From JAMXLO01 sp963791495 (lineage in GTDB: Bacteria > Pseudomonadota > Alphaproteobacteria > Acetobacterales > Acetobacteraceae): a stretch of 64,000 nucleotides of DNA. The notes under the pieces were generated by a model. That model ran no database searches, was not told the origin of the DNA, and worked only from the letters and a program-made list of their open reading frames with translations. This document shows, piece by piece, positions 45,050 through 54,194 of this stretch (its first letter is position 1; every line of letters starts with the position of its first letter). Where the stretch lies: assembly GCA_963791495.1 (NCBI GenBank), contig CAWBST010000013.1, forward strand, positions 186,001-250,000, read 5' to 3'. A program made the translations under genes and the position numbers.

Positions 45050-45882
45050 AGCACCGGCACCCCGTGCTGCTTTGCCTTCTCCTCCGGCTCCACGTGGATC
45101 GTGATGACGAGGTGCTGCATCTCGGCCCGCAGCGTCTCCTCGACGTGATCGCAGATCGCATGCGACTCGGCCACGGTCATCGACCCGGGTACAACCAGAT
45201 GGAACTCGACAAACGTCAGCTTCCCTGCGTGCCGCATGCGCAGGTCGTGCGCCTCGAGCGCGCCGGCAGCGCTCTCGGCTACAAGCGCGCGTATCCGGTT
45301 CACCACCGCCGGTTGGGGCGCCGCGTCCATCAGACCACCGACCGACATCCAGATCATCGCCATGCCGGCCCACAGCACATACACCCCGGTTGCCGCCGCA
45401 ATTACCGGATCCAGCACCAGATAACCGGTCAGCACCACAAGGCCCACACCGACCGCAACGCCGATCGACGTCACCACGTCCGCCAGCAGGTGCCGGCCAT
45501 CAGCCAGCAGCGCCGGCGAGCGCGTCCGCTTGCCGGTGCGGATCAGCAGCGCCGACCACGCACCATTCAGCACCGTGGCCACCGCGTTCATCGCAAGCCC
45601 CTCAATCGGCTGCGCGATCGGATGCAGGTCCTGCCAGGTCTCCCAGGCATGGCGGAAGATCGACAGCGCGGCGATGACGATCAGCACGCCCTCGATCACC
45701 GCGGCGAAGAACTCTGCCTTGTCGTGGCCATAGGGATGATTGGCATCGGCCGGGATGGCCGCGAAATGCAGCGCCGCCAGCGCGAGCAGGCTGGCCGCGA
45801 CATTGACGATGCTTTCCAGCGCATCGGAATAGAGCGCGGCACTGCCGGTGATCCACCAGGCCACCGCCTTCAGGGCCAGCAC
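45046..45882 (-). CDS. Cation diffusion facilitator (CDF) metal exporter, N-terminus uncertain
   Basis: A 278-residue membrane protein with about five to six helices and a cytoplasmic C-terminal domain (MRHAGKLTFVEFHLVVPG, DHVEETLR). Metal-site marks are SDALES in helix 2 and the HLLADVVTS motif (H-x3-D) in helix 5; HPYGHDKAEFFA lies between. The listed GTG at 45882 falls inside helix 1. Codons before it (TERIAAGSIAIGCL) match the family N-terminus but run to a TGA at 45925-45927 without a standard start, so a frameshift or unusual start is likely. First gene of the B12 uptake operon, overlapping btuF. Confidence 0.85.
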   Translation of the reverse strand: MLALKAVAWWITGSAALYSDALESIVNVAASLLALAALHFAAIPADANHPYGHDKAEFFAAVIEGVLIVIAALSIFRHAWETWQDLHPIAQPIEGLAMNAVATVLNGAWSALLIRTGKRTRSPALLADGRHLLADVVTSIGVAVGVGLVVLTGYLVLDPVIAAATGVYVLWAGMAMIWMSVGGLMDAAPQPAVVNRIRALVAESAAGALEAHDLRMRHAGKLTFVEFHLVVPGSMTVAESHAICDHVEETLRAEMQHLVITIHVEPEEKAKQHGVPVL

Positions 45883-45987
45883 CAGACAGCCGATGGCGAT
45901 GCTGCCAGCTGCTATGCGCTCCGTTCAACTCAATGTCTGCTCCGTGCGCGGCCGATCAGACCGAGGTAGCAGACCCTGGCCGGCGCG

Positions 45988-47280
45988 TCAGCCTGTCGCG
46001 CGGTCGGCACCCATGGCGGAATCGAGCAGGCGGTGATGACGCATGCGGATCGGCAGCAGCACGAACAGCGCCAACAGTACGACTAGAATGTTCATCCCGG
46101 CCGCCACCAGAAACACCGCCTCCCACGATCCGGTGGCGGTCTTCAGCACATTGGCAAGTGGCACCAGGAAGGCCGATGTGCCCTTCGCGGTGTAGAGCAT
46201 CATCGCATTGGCCGTCGCGTACCGCGTGCCGAACAGATCGGTGCAGGTGGAGGGGAACAGGCTGAATATCTCTCCCCAGGTGAAGAAGATCAGCGCGGCG
46301 CAGATCACGAACGTCCAGGCACTGTGGCCGAACAGTGCCAGCAGCCAGTAGCTCACCGCACCGAGTGTGAACGCCAGAGCCATGGTGTACTCGCGGCCGA
46401 TCCGGTCGGACACCGCACCGAAGAACGGCCGTGCCAGGCCGTTCATCACGTTGTCCACCACCAGTGCAACGCTCAGCGTTGTCGCGCCGAGCAGGATCGC
46501 TGTGTTGGACAGGCCGAAGTCCCGGGCGATCGGCGCAAGCTGTGCGGTCGCCATCAGCCCACTCGCCGACACCAGGAGGAACATGAAGTAGAGCAGCCAG
46601 AACGCCGGCGAGCGCAGTACTTCCATGCTGGTGTAGCTGCGTGCCGATTGCGGCACCGCTGCGTTTCTCACCGTCGGCAGTATGGTGCCTGGCATCGGGG
46701 CGTGCAGTGTCTGCGCGACGATCAGCAGGATGATGCCCTGCGCCACGCCGAACCACAAAAAGGCGGAGGCATAGCCATAGGTTTCGATCACCAGTCTGAT
46801 CGGGATCACGGTCAGCGCCGCACCGGCGCCGAAGCCCGCGGCGGTCAATCCGACCGCGAGGCCACGACGATCGGGGAACCACTTGACCGCATTGCCGACG
46901 CAGGTGGCATAGATCGCGCCGGCGCCCGTGCCGGAGATCGCCGCGCCGAGATAGAGCATCTCCAGCGAGCCGGCGTAGGCGTTGATCACCCAGGCGATGC
47001 CGACCAGCACGCCACCGAAGGTGATCATCAGGCGCGGACCAGTGCGTGGTCCCAGGCGATCGACGATGTAGCCCTCGATCGGCGTGAGCCAAGTTTCCGT
47101 GGCAATGAAGATGCTGAACGCCACCTGGATCTCGGCGATGCTCCAGCCATTTGCCTGGTGCATCGGATTGACGAACAGCGTCCATGCGTATTGCAGGTTG
47201 GCGATCAGCACCATGCACAGCACGCCAAGCCAGAGCTGCACCCACCGGTTCGAGCCGCTGCCTGCTCCGCTATCGGACAT
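45988..47280 (-). CDS. OxlT-like MFS carrier (oxalate/formate antiporter family)
   Basis: A 430-residue, twelve-helix carrier. The N-terminal VLCMVLIANLQYAWTLFVNPM and the GAAISGTGAGAIYATCVGNAVKWFPDRRGLAVG segment are characteristic of the oxalate:formate antiporter family. The ATG at 47280 has GGGGAGG upstream. No oxalate decarboxylase or formyl-CoA transferase gene is near, so the real substrate may be another small carboxylate. Confidence 0.85.
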   Translation of the reverse strand: MSDSGAGSGSNRWVQLWLGVLCMVLIANLQYAWTLFVNPMHQANGWSIAEIQVAFSIFIATETWLTPIEGYIVDRLGPRTGPRLMITFGGVLVGIAWVINAYAGSLEMLYLGAAISGTGAGAIYATCVGNAVKWFPDRRGLAVGLTAAGFGAGAALTVIPIRLVIETYGYASAFLWFGVAQGIILLIVAQTLHAPMPGTILPTVRNAAVPQSARSYTSMEVLRSPAFWLLYFMFLLVSASGLMATAQLAPIARDFGLSNTAILLGATTLSVALVVDNVMNGLARPFFGAVSDRIGREYTMALAFTLGAVSYWLLALFGHSAWTFVICAALIFFTWGEIFSLFPSTCTDLFGTRYATANAMMLYTAKGTSAFLVPLANVLKTATGSWEAVFLVAAGMNILVVLLALFVLLPIRMRHHRLLDSAMGADRATG

Positions 47281-47387
47281 TGGGACCTCCCCGGACTGCT
47301 TGATGACTATTCTTGCCGGCGCTTCGAAGCAACGATCCCCCATCCGGATAATCCAGTCCGGATCGAAAGACGCAATTGTGCAGCCGA

Positions 47388-48659
47388 TCAGGTCTTTTCG
47401 AAGTCGATCCGCTCGACCACCGGCAGCCGCTGCAGGTAGCGACGGAGACAATCGAGCCCCAGTTCGACCGCCCCGAGCCGCACCCACTCACGACCACCCA
47501 GGATGCGCGAACGCCTGAAGGCCACATCCTCCGCAGTGGCGATCGCGATCCAGATAGTTCCGCCGAAATCGATCCGATCCGGACCGTCGTCAAGGTCGAT
47601 CAGTACCACCAACGCGTGCGTCGCGCCGGTGTGAGCCCGCGCGGCGCGGGCGACCGCTTCGGTGGTTTCCTGCGTCAGGTCCCCGGCGAGCGGAAATTGC
47701 GAGATATCAAGCGCCTTGTGCAAAGCGGTGCGATCACGCACCGTGATGCCGGCGCGCAACACGTGCTCGGCGCCTGGCAGATGGCCGATGCGCGCCGCGA
47801 TCTGGCCGCTCGTGAACGTCTCGACCAGCGCAAGCGTCGCAACCTGGCGCGTCAGTTCCGCAAGCACCACGCCCTCGAGCGTCTGGTCGTCCTCGGCCAG
47901 AATGAAGTTGCCGAGCCGCTTACGCACCTCCGCCTGCACTGGTTCCAGCTTCCGCCGCACATCGTCCATGTCGGCGCCTCGCACCGCGAGCTTGGTCTCG
48001 AGCTGCGGATAATGCGCGCGGAAGCCGAGTTTCACGCTGCCGTCGGGCACCAGCTCGTCGACGCCGGCGAGCAGCGCATCGACATGCGATTCGCCGAGAC
48101 CATACGAGTGGAACCGCTTGAGGTAGATCGTCGTAGGTGCGCCGCTGCGGGCCAGCAGGCGAGGAACCACCTGCTCCTCCAGCATGCGACGCAGCTCGCG
48201 CGGCACGCCGGGAGTAAAGAAGAAGCGCGCGCGACCGATGTCGAGCGCGAAGCCGCACGCGGTGCCGACCGGGTTGTCGATGATCTCGGCTGTAGCCGGC
48301 AGCATCGCCTGCTTGCGGTTGTTCGGCGGCATGATGCGGCTGCGCCTGGAGAAGAACGCTTCCATCTTCTCCAGCCATTCTTCGTTCAGTACCAGCTCGA
48401 CGCCGGCCGCCTGCGCGGCGATCTCCTGCGACAGGTCATCGACGGTGGGGCCGAGACCGCCGTTGACGATCACTGCATCCGCCCGCTGCGAGGCGAGCTG
48501 GAAAGCGGCCAGCAGGCTTTCCCTGTCGTCGCCGACAGTGGTGCCCCAATGGACCGAGAGGCCGACATCCTCGAGCTTCTGGCTCATGTAGCTGAAGTTG
48601 GTGTTGACGATCTTGCCGGTGAGGACTTCGTCTCCCGTGCAGATGATCTCGATGCGCAT
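47388..48659 (-). CDS. cinA: CinA-family protein with a degenerate amidohydrolase domain
   Basis: Full-length 423-residue CinA: an N-terminal MoCF-like pyrophosphatase domain (EIICTGDEVLTGKIVNTN, VIVNGGLGPTVDDLSQE, FFFTPGVPREL) and a C-terminal domain of the NMN deamidase/PncC type. In the second domain the active-site segment ESCTGG reads ETFTSG, and the usual tyrosine of the YSNEAK segment is absent (GITVRDRT), so amidase activity is doubtful. A short basic-protein gene lies upstream on the same strand and the OxlT-like gene 107 bases downstream. Confidence 0.88.
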   Translation of the reverse strand: MRIEIICTGDEVLTGKIVNTNFSYMSQKLEDVGLSVHWGTTVGDDRESLLAAFQLASQRADAVIVNGGLGPTVDDLSQEIAAQAAGVELVLNEEWLEKMEAFFSRRSRIMPPNNRKQAMLPATAEIIDNPVGTACGFALDIGRARFFFTPGVPRELRRMLEEQVVPRLLARSGAPTTIYLKRFHSYGLGESHVDALLAGVDELVPDGSVKLGFRAHYPQLETKLAVRGADMDDVRRKLEPVQAEVRKRLGNFILAEDDQTLEGVVLAELTRQVATLALVETFTSGQIAARIGHLPGAEHVLRAGITVRDRTALHKALDISQFPLAGDLTQETTEAVARAARAHTGATHALVVLIDLDDGPDRIDFGGTIWIAIATAEDVAFRRSRILGGREWVRLGAVELGLDCLRRYLQRLPVVERIDFEKT

Positions 48660-48759
48660 GGCGTTTCCTGTGGTGGGGCTGGGCCGGTATCGTGAACGTT
48701 ATTGTGGTGGCGCGTCCAGATGGCGGGCGAGCCGGCGGACGCGATCGGCCGATCAGGCG

Positions 48760-48906
48760 TCAGGTGCGAAGTGTATTCTTCGTCACCTTGATCCCGTGCG
48801 CCTTGAGCCATGCCTTGTGTTCAGCCTGCGCCTTGGTCAGTGCCGCCGTCTTGGGCAGGCTGGCCGGCTTGTGTTTGGGCGTGGACATCTTGATTACGCG
48901 AGACAT
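48760..48906 (-). CDS. 48-residue basic protein of unknown function
   Basis: A short gene: ATG at 48904-48906, with AGGAG nine bases upstream, to TGA at 48760. It encodes MSRVIKMSTPKHKP, then ASLPKTAALTKAQAEHKAWL and KAHGIKVTKNTLRT (48 residues), with about eleven lysines or arginines and no cysteine. Composition and ribosome site make it a credible real gene. It lies 100 bases upstream of cinA on the same strand and divergent from the MFS gene. Function unknown; nucleic-acid binding is possible from charge only. Confidence 0.55.
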   Translation of the reverse strand: MSRVIKMSTPKHKPASLPKTAALTKAQAEHKAWLKAHGIKVTKNTLRT

Positions 48907-48957
48907 TCGCTTGGCTCCTGCCAATCAGCAGGCGAGTTCTACCGAAATCTGGAGCGG

Positions 48958-50196
48958 ATGTCGTTGACGCCGTGTGCTCTTTGGGTTGGAACAGGTCACC
49001 CAGAGGAAACCCGCCATTTGACGAGAATGCTGATCGCCGTCGTGGCGATGTTCTTGCAGCAGACCTGCGGCTCGGTTGGCCGAGTGCTGCCCGCCGTGCT
49101 CGCTCCGCTGATCATTCTCGAATTGCACGCTGATCCGTCCTGGGTTGGGGTCTATTTCGGTCTGACCGCCCTGGCCGCGCTGGTCGGTCAACTCGGATCG
49201 GGCGGGTTCATTATCCGCCACGGCGCCATCCGCATGAGCCAGATCGCACTGCTCTCGACAGGTGGAGGGATGGCCGTCGCAATCATCGGAGGCGCGGCGG
49301 GTTTCGTGCTGTCGGCGCTGGTCGGCAACGGCATAGCGGCCGTCGCGACCCCCGCCAGCTCCCAGTTGCTTGGCAGGTGGGCGATCCGGCGATACGCGCC
49401 GTTCGCATTCTCGGTGACGCAGACCGCCATCCCCGCAGGCATCCTGCTCGGTGGCTGGCTTGCTCCACCTCTCGCCCAATCCCTGGGTTGGCGCGGCACA
49501 ATGCTGGTCAGCGCGGGAACCTGCTGGTTCTTCGCGCTGCTGTTGCAACCGCTGCATGGACGGCTCGATACCGATGCGCTGCCAACCCACGCGATCCACC
49601 TGTCGGATTTCCGGACGACGATCACTGGCGTACTGGCGGTCTGGGAACTGCGCGTGCTTTCCTTCGCTTGCTTTGCGTTCAACGGACTTCAGGCGGTCTT
49701 CATCGCCTATTTCGTGACTTACCTCACCGCGCTTGGCTACGACCTCGTGGCGGCGGGGGCGTTGTTCTCCACGGTCATCGGCATCGCCATCCCCTGCCGT
49801 ATCCTTTGGGGTTGGGTCGGCAGCTTCTATGTCGCACCCCGATACGTGATGTCCTGGCTGGCGTTCGGAATGGCGGCGACCGTTGTGCTGACTGCGGCAT
49901 TTACCGAAGCGTGGTCCGCTCTTGCGATCGGAGTGGTCAGCGGCGTGTTCAGCGCCACCGCGATGTCGTGGCACGGCATTCTGCTGTCGGAGTCCGCCCG
50001 CCTCGCGCCCGTGGGTCGGGCGGGCGCGGTCACTGGCGGCGTGCTGTCGTTCGGCCAGATGGGCGCGCTCCTGTGCCCGTTGGCATTTTCATTGCTATTG
50101 CGCACAACCGGAGGCTATGCGGCCGGCTGGGCAATCTGCGCCATTCCGGCAGTGCTTGTCGGGATAAATCTGTTGCGTCGGAAACGTGAGGGATGA
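48958..50196 (+). CDS. MFS transporter of unknown substrate
   Basis: A 412-residue carrier with about twelve helices; central segments are GNGIAAVATPASSQLLGRW, AFSVTQTAIPAGILLGGWLAPPLAQSLGWR and GILLSESARLAPVGRAGAVTGGVLSFGQMG. The ATG at 48958 follows TCTGGAGCGG; a later ATG at 49027 begins directly at helix 1. No enzyme neighbour hints at the substrate. Confidence 0.8.
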   Translation: MSLTPCALWVGTGHPEETRHLTRMLIAVVAMFLQQTCGSVGRVLPAVLAPLIILELHADPSWVGVYFGLTALAALVGQLGSGGFIIRHGAIRMSQIALLSTGGGMAVAIIGGAAGFVLSALVGNGIAAVATPASSQLLGRWAIRRYAPFAFSVTQTAIPAGILLGGWLAPPLAQSLGWRGTMLVSAGTCWFFALLLQPLHGRLDTDALPTHAIHLSDFRTTITGVLAVWELRVLSFACFAFNGLQAVFIAYFVTYLTALGYDLVAAGALFSTVIGIAIPCRILWGWVGSFYVAPRYVMSWLAFGMAATVVLTAAFTEAWSALAIGVVSGVFSATAMSWHGILLSESARLAPVGRAGAVTGGVLSFGQMGALLCPLAFSLLLRTTGGYAAGWAICAIPAVLVGINLLRRKREG

Positions 50197-50223
50197 GCGC
50201 GCGAACCAGGAGAGCTTTGCTGC

Positions 50224-50964
50224 CTAGATGAAGTTTGTCCCGCCGTTCAGTTGCACCGTCTGCCCGGTCATGTATTCGTTCCCCGCCACCATCAGCACCG
50301 CCTGCGCCACCTCCTCCGCCGTCCCCATGCGTCCGAGCGGAATGCGTGCGACGTAATGATCCCGGCGCGTGTTCATCATGTCGGTATCGATCAGCGACGG
50401 CGCCACGGCATTCACCGTGATGCCCTCCTTCACCAGACGCGCCGCATAGCCGCGCGTCAGCCCCTCCATACCCGCCTTGGACGCATTGTAGTGCACGCCG
50501 ATACCACCCGCGCCGCGCGCCGCACCGGACGAGATGTTGACGATCCGTCCCCAGCGTCGGGCGCGCATGCCAGGCAATACCGCCTGCGTGCAGAGGAATG
50601 CCGATTTCAGGTTCACCGTCAGCGTCAGGTCGAATTCTGCCTCGGTGAGGTCGTCGACGCCGCGGATGATCGCGATGCCGGCGTTGTTCACCAGCACGTC
50701 CACCGCGCCGAGTTCCGCCTCGATGCGGCCGATCATGGCAGCAACGGCGCCGCGGTCGGACACATCGGCCGGCACTGCGATGGCACGCCGCCCAGTTGCC
50801 CGCACGGCCGCAGCAACCTCATCTGCCGCCACCTCCTGCCTGCGGTAGTTCACTGCGATATCGGCCCCGGCCGCCGCCAGAGCGAGTGCCACCGCCCGGC
50901 CGATGCCCCGCGAGGCACCGGTGACCAAAGCGACACGATCGCTGAGATTCGGTATCAACACCAT
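50224..50964 (-). CDS. Short-chain dehydrogenase/reductase (FabG-like)
   Basis: A 246-residue classical SDR: NAD(P)-binding TGASRGIGRAVALAL, DVLVNNAGIAIIRG, catalytic Ser in NISSGAARGAGG and YNASKAG with Tyr and Lys, and the C-terminal GQTVQLNGGTNFI. The ATG at 50964 begins MVLIPNLSDRVALVTG. Substrate not predictable; not beside fatty-acid genes, so probably not the housekeeping FabG. Confidence 0.88.
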   Translation of the reverse strand: MVLIPNLSDRVALVTGASRGIGRAVALALAAAGADIAVNYRRQEVAADEVAAAVRATGRRAIAVPADVSDRGAVAAMIGRIEAELGAVDVLVNNAGIAIIRGVDDLTEAEFDLTLTVNLKSAFLCTQAVLPGMRARRWGRIVNISSGAARGAGGIGVHYNASKAGMEGLTRGYAARLVKEGITVNAVAPSLIDTDMMNTRRDHYVARIPLGRMGTAEEVAQAVLMVAGNEYMTGQTVQLNGGTNFI

Positions 50965-51051
50965 ATCATAATCCTCGGAACAGGCACGAAGGTTCTTGCC
51001 TCGCAACGCCATCCTACCGTATGCGAGAGCCGGCCGATCCGGAGGAAGCCC

Positions 51052-51552
51052 ATGCGTCGCCTGTTGTCCAGCCTCGCCGCCGTGTCGCTGCTGACCGTTC
51101 AGCAGGCTCAAGCCCAGCTCGCGTGCCTGCAGCCGCATGAGCGGTCTATCGTGGAAGTGGCAGCGCTGCGCAGCGAGCTCATGGTCCTGGCGACCGGCTG
51201 CCGTCAGGACGACCGCTACAACGCCTTCATCCGCAAGTTCCAGACAGACCTGCAGGGCAACGAGAAGGCGGTCGGCGAGGTGTTCAAGCGCATCTATGGC
51301 AAGCGCGCGCAGCAGGAGCACGACCGGTTCACCACCGACTTGGCCAATGGCGAATCGTCAGCCGGCATGCATCTCGGTACCGACTTCTGCGACCGCAACA
51401 GCATTCTGTTCTCGGAAGTGATGGCGCTGCCGAATGCGGCGGCGCTGCCGGCCTATGCCGCGGGCAAGGACCTGGTGCCGGCGACGGTGGAAATGTGCCC
51501 GCAGGCGGCGCCGGCTCGGCGGCAGGTCGCAGCTGACACTAAGCGCCGCTAA
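51052..51552 (+). CDS. Small exported protein of unknown function
   Basis: A 166-residue protein with a signal peptide (MRRLLSSLAAVSLLTVQQAQA, then QLAC) and a strong GGAGGAAG ribosome site before ATG 51052. The mature helical part includes LATGCRQDDRYNAFIRKFQTD, GEVFKRIYGKRAQQEHDRF and a final Cys in VEMCPQ: four cysteines in total, probably two disulfides. Family not recognised. Confidence 0.7.
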   Translation: MRRLLSSLAAVSLLTVQQAQAQLACLQPHERSIVEVAALRSELMVLATGCRQDDRYNAFIRKFQTDLQGNEKAVGEVFKRIYGKRAQQEHDRFTTDLANGESSAGMHLGTDFCDRNSILFSEVMALPNAAALPAYAAGKDLVPATVEMCPQAAPARRQVAADTKRR

Positions 51553-51588
51553 ATCATCGTGGAGGCGATAGCCGGGTCTTCTCTCGTC

Positions 51589-51611
51589 ATGGTCGGGCGT
51601 GACCCGACCAT
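51589..51611. terminator. 9-bp palindrome between convergent genes
   Basis: ATGGTCGGG (51589-51597), 5-base loop, CCCGACCAT (51603-51611), located between the convergent stops at 51552 and 51611. It may act as a bidirectional terminator without U-run, or is simply a copy of the same palindrome family as at 61444-61466. Confidence 0.45.
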
Positions 51612-52027
51612 CACGGCGCCACGGTCGCCGTCACCCTGATCGTCGCGTCACCCGGGAGCAGTCGGACGCTGAATGCGTCAGCACCAGCGTAGTGCGCGGT
51701 CGGCGTATAGTCGATCCGCGTGTCGTTGCCCACCGTATGGATCAGCACCTTGCCGTGCTGCGGCGCAGCGGCGAGCAGGCCGGCGTCGAACGGCCGCCCA
51801 TTGTTGTTGACCGTGATCGCGCACCAACCGCCGTCGTTGCCGAGCTTGATCGCGGCATCGATCGTGCGGCCTGCGGCGGGGCTGACGGGCGGCGCGGTGC
51901 AGACCTTCGCCGCGCCGGTCATGTCGGCGGCGAACACGCGGGGCGCCGGACCCGCTGCCTGCTGAGCGCACGCCTGCAACAGCAATGCCGTTGCCGCGAT
52001 CCCCAGCCACAGTCGCGCATGGTGCAT
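51611..52027 (-). CDS. Small lipoprotein of unknown function
   Basis: A 138-residue protein with a lipoprotein signal MHHARLWLGIAATALLLQAC (Cys20). The exported part has two cysteines (KVCTAPP, GGWCAIT) and a beta-rich C-terminus (DTRIDYTPTAHYAGADAFSVRL, ending RVTATVAP), resembling Ig-like or cadherin-like domains that end with VTATV. Start at 52027 from the signal peptide. The following 52028-52390 shows no gene I can support. Confidence 0.65.
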   Translation of the reverse strand: MHHARLWLGIAATALLLQACAQQAAGPAPRVFAADMTGAAKVCTAPPVSPAAGRTIDAAIKLGNDGGWCAITVNNNGRPFDAGLLAAAPQHGKVLIHTVGNDTRIDYTPTAHYAGADAFSVRLLPGDATIRVTATVAP

Positions 52028-52390
52028 GGTCGAAGTGTCTCCTGTCCTGTGCACCTGATGGTGTGCAATTGCGGCTCTGGCAAGGCGGCCCCCTCTCCTG
52101 CAGGAATTCAATACGGAGGAAGGGGACAGAGCCACGGAGGAAAGTAATGCCTCTGTAGCGGTTTCTCGTTTCCGTCGTGGCCCCTGGATTTCGGATTTGT
52201 GCCGAGAGGTGCCTGCCTGGCAGGCCACCGCCGCAGGTTCCTCCTGGAGGCATGAACACATCTGCCCCATGGTGGACCGGGAGACGCCGTCGCGACAGCG
52301 GGGCGCCGACAGTCACGCTTTCTCGCGCTGCCGGGTGGCCGAGTGTCTCGCCGAGGGCGTGTGGCCACACCAACCGGCTAGCGTCCACGG

Positions 52391-53590
52391 ATGTGGTTGG
52401 CCGGGCTGATCGAGACGCCAGGGCGTCCCGGCAAGCCGACGCGGCTGATGGTCGGGCTGATCTACCTGAAGCACAGCTACAATCTATCGGACGAGCAGGT
52501 ATGCGAGCGCTGGCTTGGGAACCCCGTATTGGCAGTTCTTCTGTGGTTTCGATTACCTGCAGCATCGGCTGCCGATTGATCCGAGTTCATTGACCCGCTG
52601 GCGCGAGCGCATCGGTGCGAGCGGGATGAACCGACCGCTCGCCGCCACGATCGAGGCTGCGTTGGCGGTAGGAGCAGTGAAGCCCGCCAGCCTTCGCGCG
52701 TGACAATCGACACCAGGGTGCAGCCCAAGGCATTCGCCTTCCCAACTGACTCCCGACTCTATCATCGCGGCCGTGAGGTCCTGGTGCGCCTTGCCGCCAG
52801 ACACGGCATCCGGCTGCGGCAGAGCTATCACCGCCATGGCAAGCGCGCCTTGCGCCTGGCGAACCGCTATGCCCATGCGCGGCAGATGCGGCGCGCGCGG
52901 CGCGAGATCAGGCGCCTGAAGACCTTTCTCGGCCGCGTCGCTCGCGACATCGGCCGCAAGATCGCAGATCGACCAGAACTCGCGCCGCAGTTTGCCGAGC
53001 CGCTGGCACGGGTCGCCCGCCTGCTCGCGCAACAGAAGACCGATCATGCCAAGCTCTATGCGCTGCACGCACCGGAGGTCGAGTGTCTGGCGAAAGGCAA
53101 GGCGCACAAGCGCTACGAGTTCGGTATCAAGGTCTCGGTCGCCGCGACCAACAGCGAAGGCTTGGTGCTCGGCATGCTGGCGCTGCCTGGCAATCCCTAT
53201 GATGGCCACACGCTGGCCTCCGCCCTCGCTCAGGTCGAACGCCTGACCGGCAGCGCGGTGGAACGCAGCTACGTCGATCGTGGCTATCGCGGGCACGGCC
53301 TGGATCATCGCCGCGTGTTCATCTCCGGCCAGCGCCGTGGCACCACCGCGACGATCCGCCGCGAGCTCAGGCGACGCAGCGCCATCGAGCCGGTGATCGG
53401 CCACATGAAGCCCGACGGCCGGCTCGATCGCAACTTCCTCGCCGGGACGCGCGGCGACCCGATCAACGCACTGCTGTGCGGCGCTGGTTACAATTTCCGC
53501 CTGATCCTCAACTACCTCAGGTGCCTGTTGCGCGCCCTGCTCCATGCACTCGCCGATCAGCGATGTGCCGCAGCAGCGACCGGATAGCAT
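52391..53590 (+). pseudogene. Decayed IS5-family transposase
   Basis: Three consecutive frames together make an IS5-type DDE transposase. Part 1 (52391 to about 52525): LAGLIET joined directly to PGRPGKPTRLMVGLIYLKH, lacking about 25 residues normally between, then YNLSDEQVCERWLGNP. An extra C in AACCCCGTATTGG shifts to part 2 (PYWQFFCGFDYLQHRLPIDPSSLTRWRERIG). A missing base at about 52698 shifts to part 3 (52700-53587), with IDTRVQPKAFAFPTDSRLYHR, the HAPEVECLAKGKAHKRYEFG region, DRGYRGHG and RRSAIEPVIGHMKPDGRL. Two frameshifts and a deletion make it non-functional. Terminal inverted repeats were not found on the left side. Confidence 0.85.
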
Positions 53591-53690
53591 GGCAAAATCG
53601 ATTCTTCAGGGGCGACTACATAGTCGGGTGGCGATAGCGCTCTCATGCGCCATCAGCGGCCACCCATCGTCGCCGGCGAGCTTCCGGAGA

Positions 53691-54194
53691 CTACTGCCGC
53701 GGCGCAAACTTGTAGCGGAAGGTACAGCTCGGCGCGCCCCGCATGATTGTCTGGGAGCGGTCGAGACTCACCTCGCCATCGCCGGCCGCGGCGATGTCGA
53801 AGTCGGTCTCGCAAATCAGCAGCGCGCCTAGCTCAGGTTCGCCGAGCGCGCGGAAGAACTCGGCGAAACGGCAGCGCGTCACGTCGAATTCCAGCGCCTC
53901 TTTGTCATGGCGCCGCATCTCGACATCGACCTCCTTCGCGGTGATCTCACCCAAGGCGCTGTGCATGGTCGCCCATTTGCGCCGCGGGCTGCCCTCTACG
54001 CCATCGCCGATATCAGCGAACAGCTGCCTCGACCAATCGCGCAAGGCCTGCTTCACGATGGTATCGGCCTGGTCATTTCCCAGCTTGGCCCGCAGCGCGC
54101 GAAGCACCGGCACCAGGACCTGAGCCTGTATCCTCGTCTTGTCCAGGAGGGATACCTTGGGATCCACCAGGTAGGCATCGAACACATCGGTCAT
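53691..54194 (-). CDS. L-2-amino-thiazoline-4-carboxylic acid hydrolase-like protein
   Basis: A 167-residue protein. The C-terminal part (FAEFFRALGEPELGALLICETDFDIAAAG split, then DRSQTIMRGAPSCTFRYKF) matches the ATC hydrolase-like family, whose best known member opens a thiazoline ring in cysteine synthesis by Pseudomonas. Most relatives are uncharacterised. The ATG at 54194 has AGGAGG upstream. A broken second copy of its 5' end lies at 57248-57338. Confidence 0.7.
   Translation of the reverse strand: MTDVFDAYLVDPKVSLLDKTRIQAQVLVPVLRALRAKLGNDQADTIVKQALRDWSRQLFADIGDGVEGSPRRKWATMHSALGEITAKEVDVEMRRHDKEALEFDVTRCRFAEFFRALGEPELGALLICETDFDIAAAGDGEVSLDRSQTIMRGAPSCTFRYKFAPRQ

Noticed and set aside
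45883..45990. Cobalamin riboswitch before the B12 operon
   Set aside because: Only about 105 bases separate the CDF gene from the OxlT-like gene and no B12-box-like sequence is visible.
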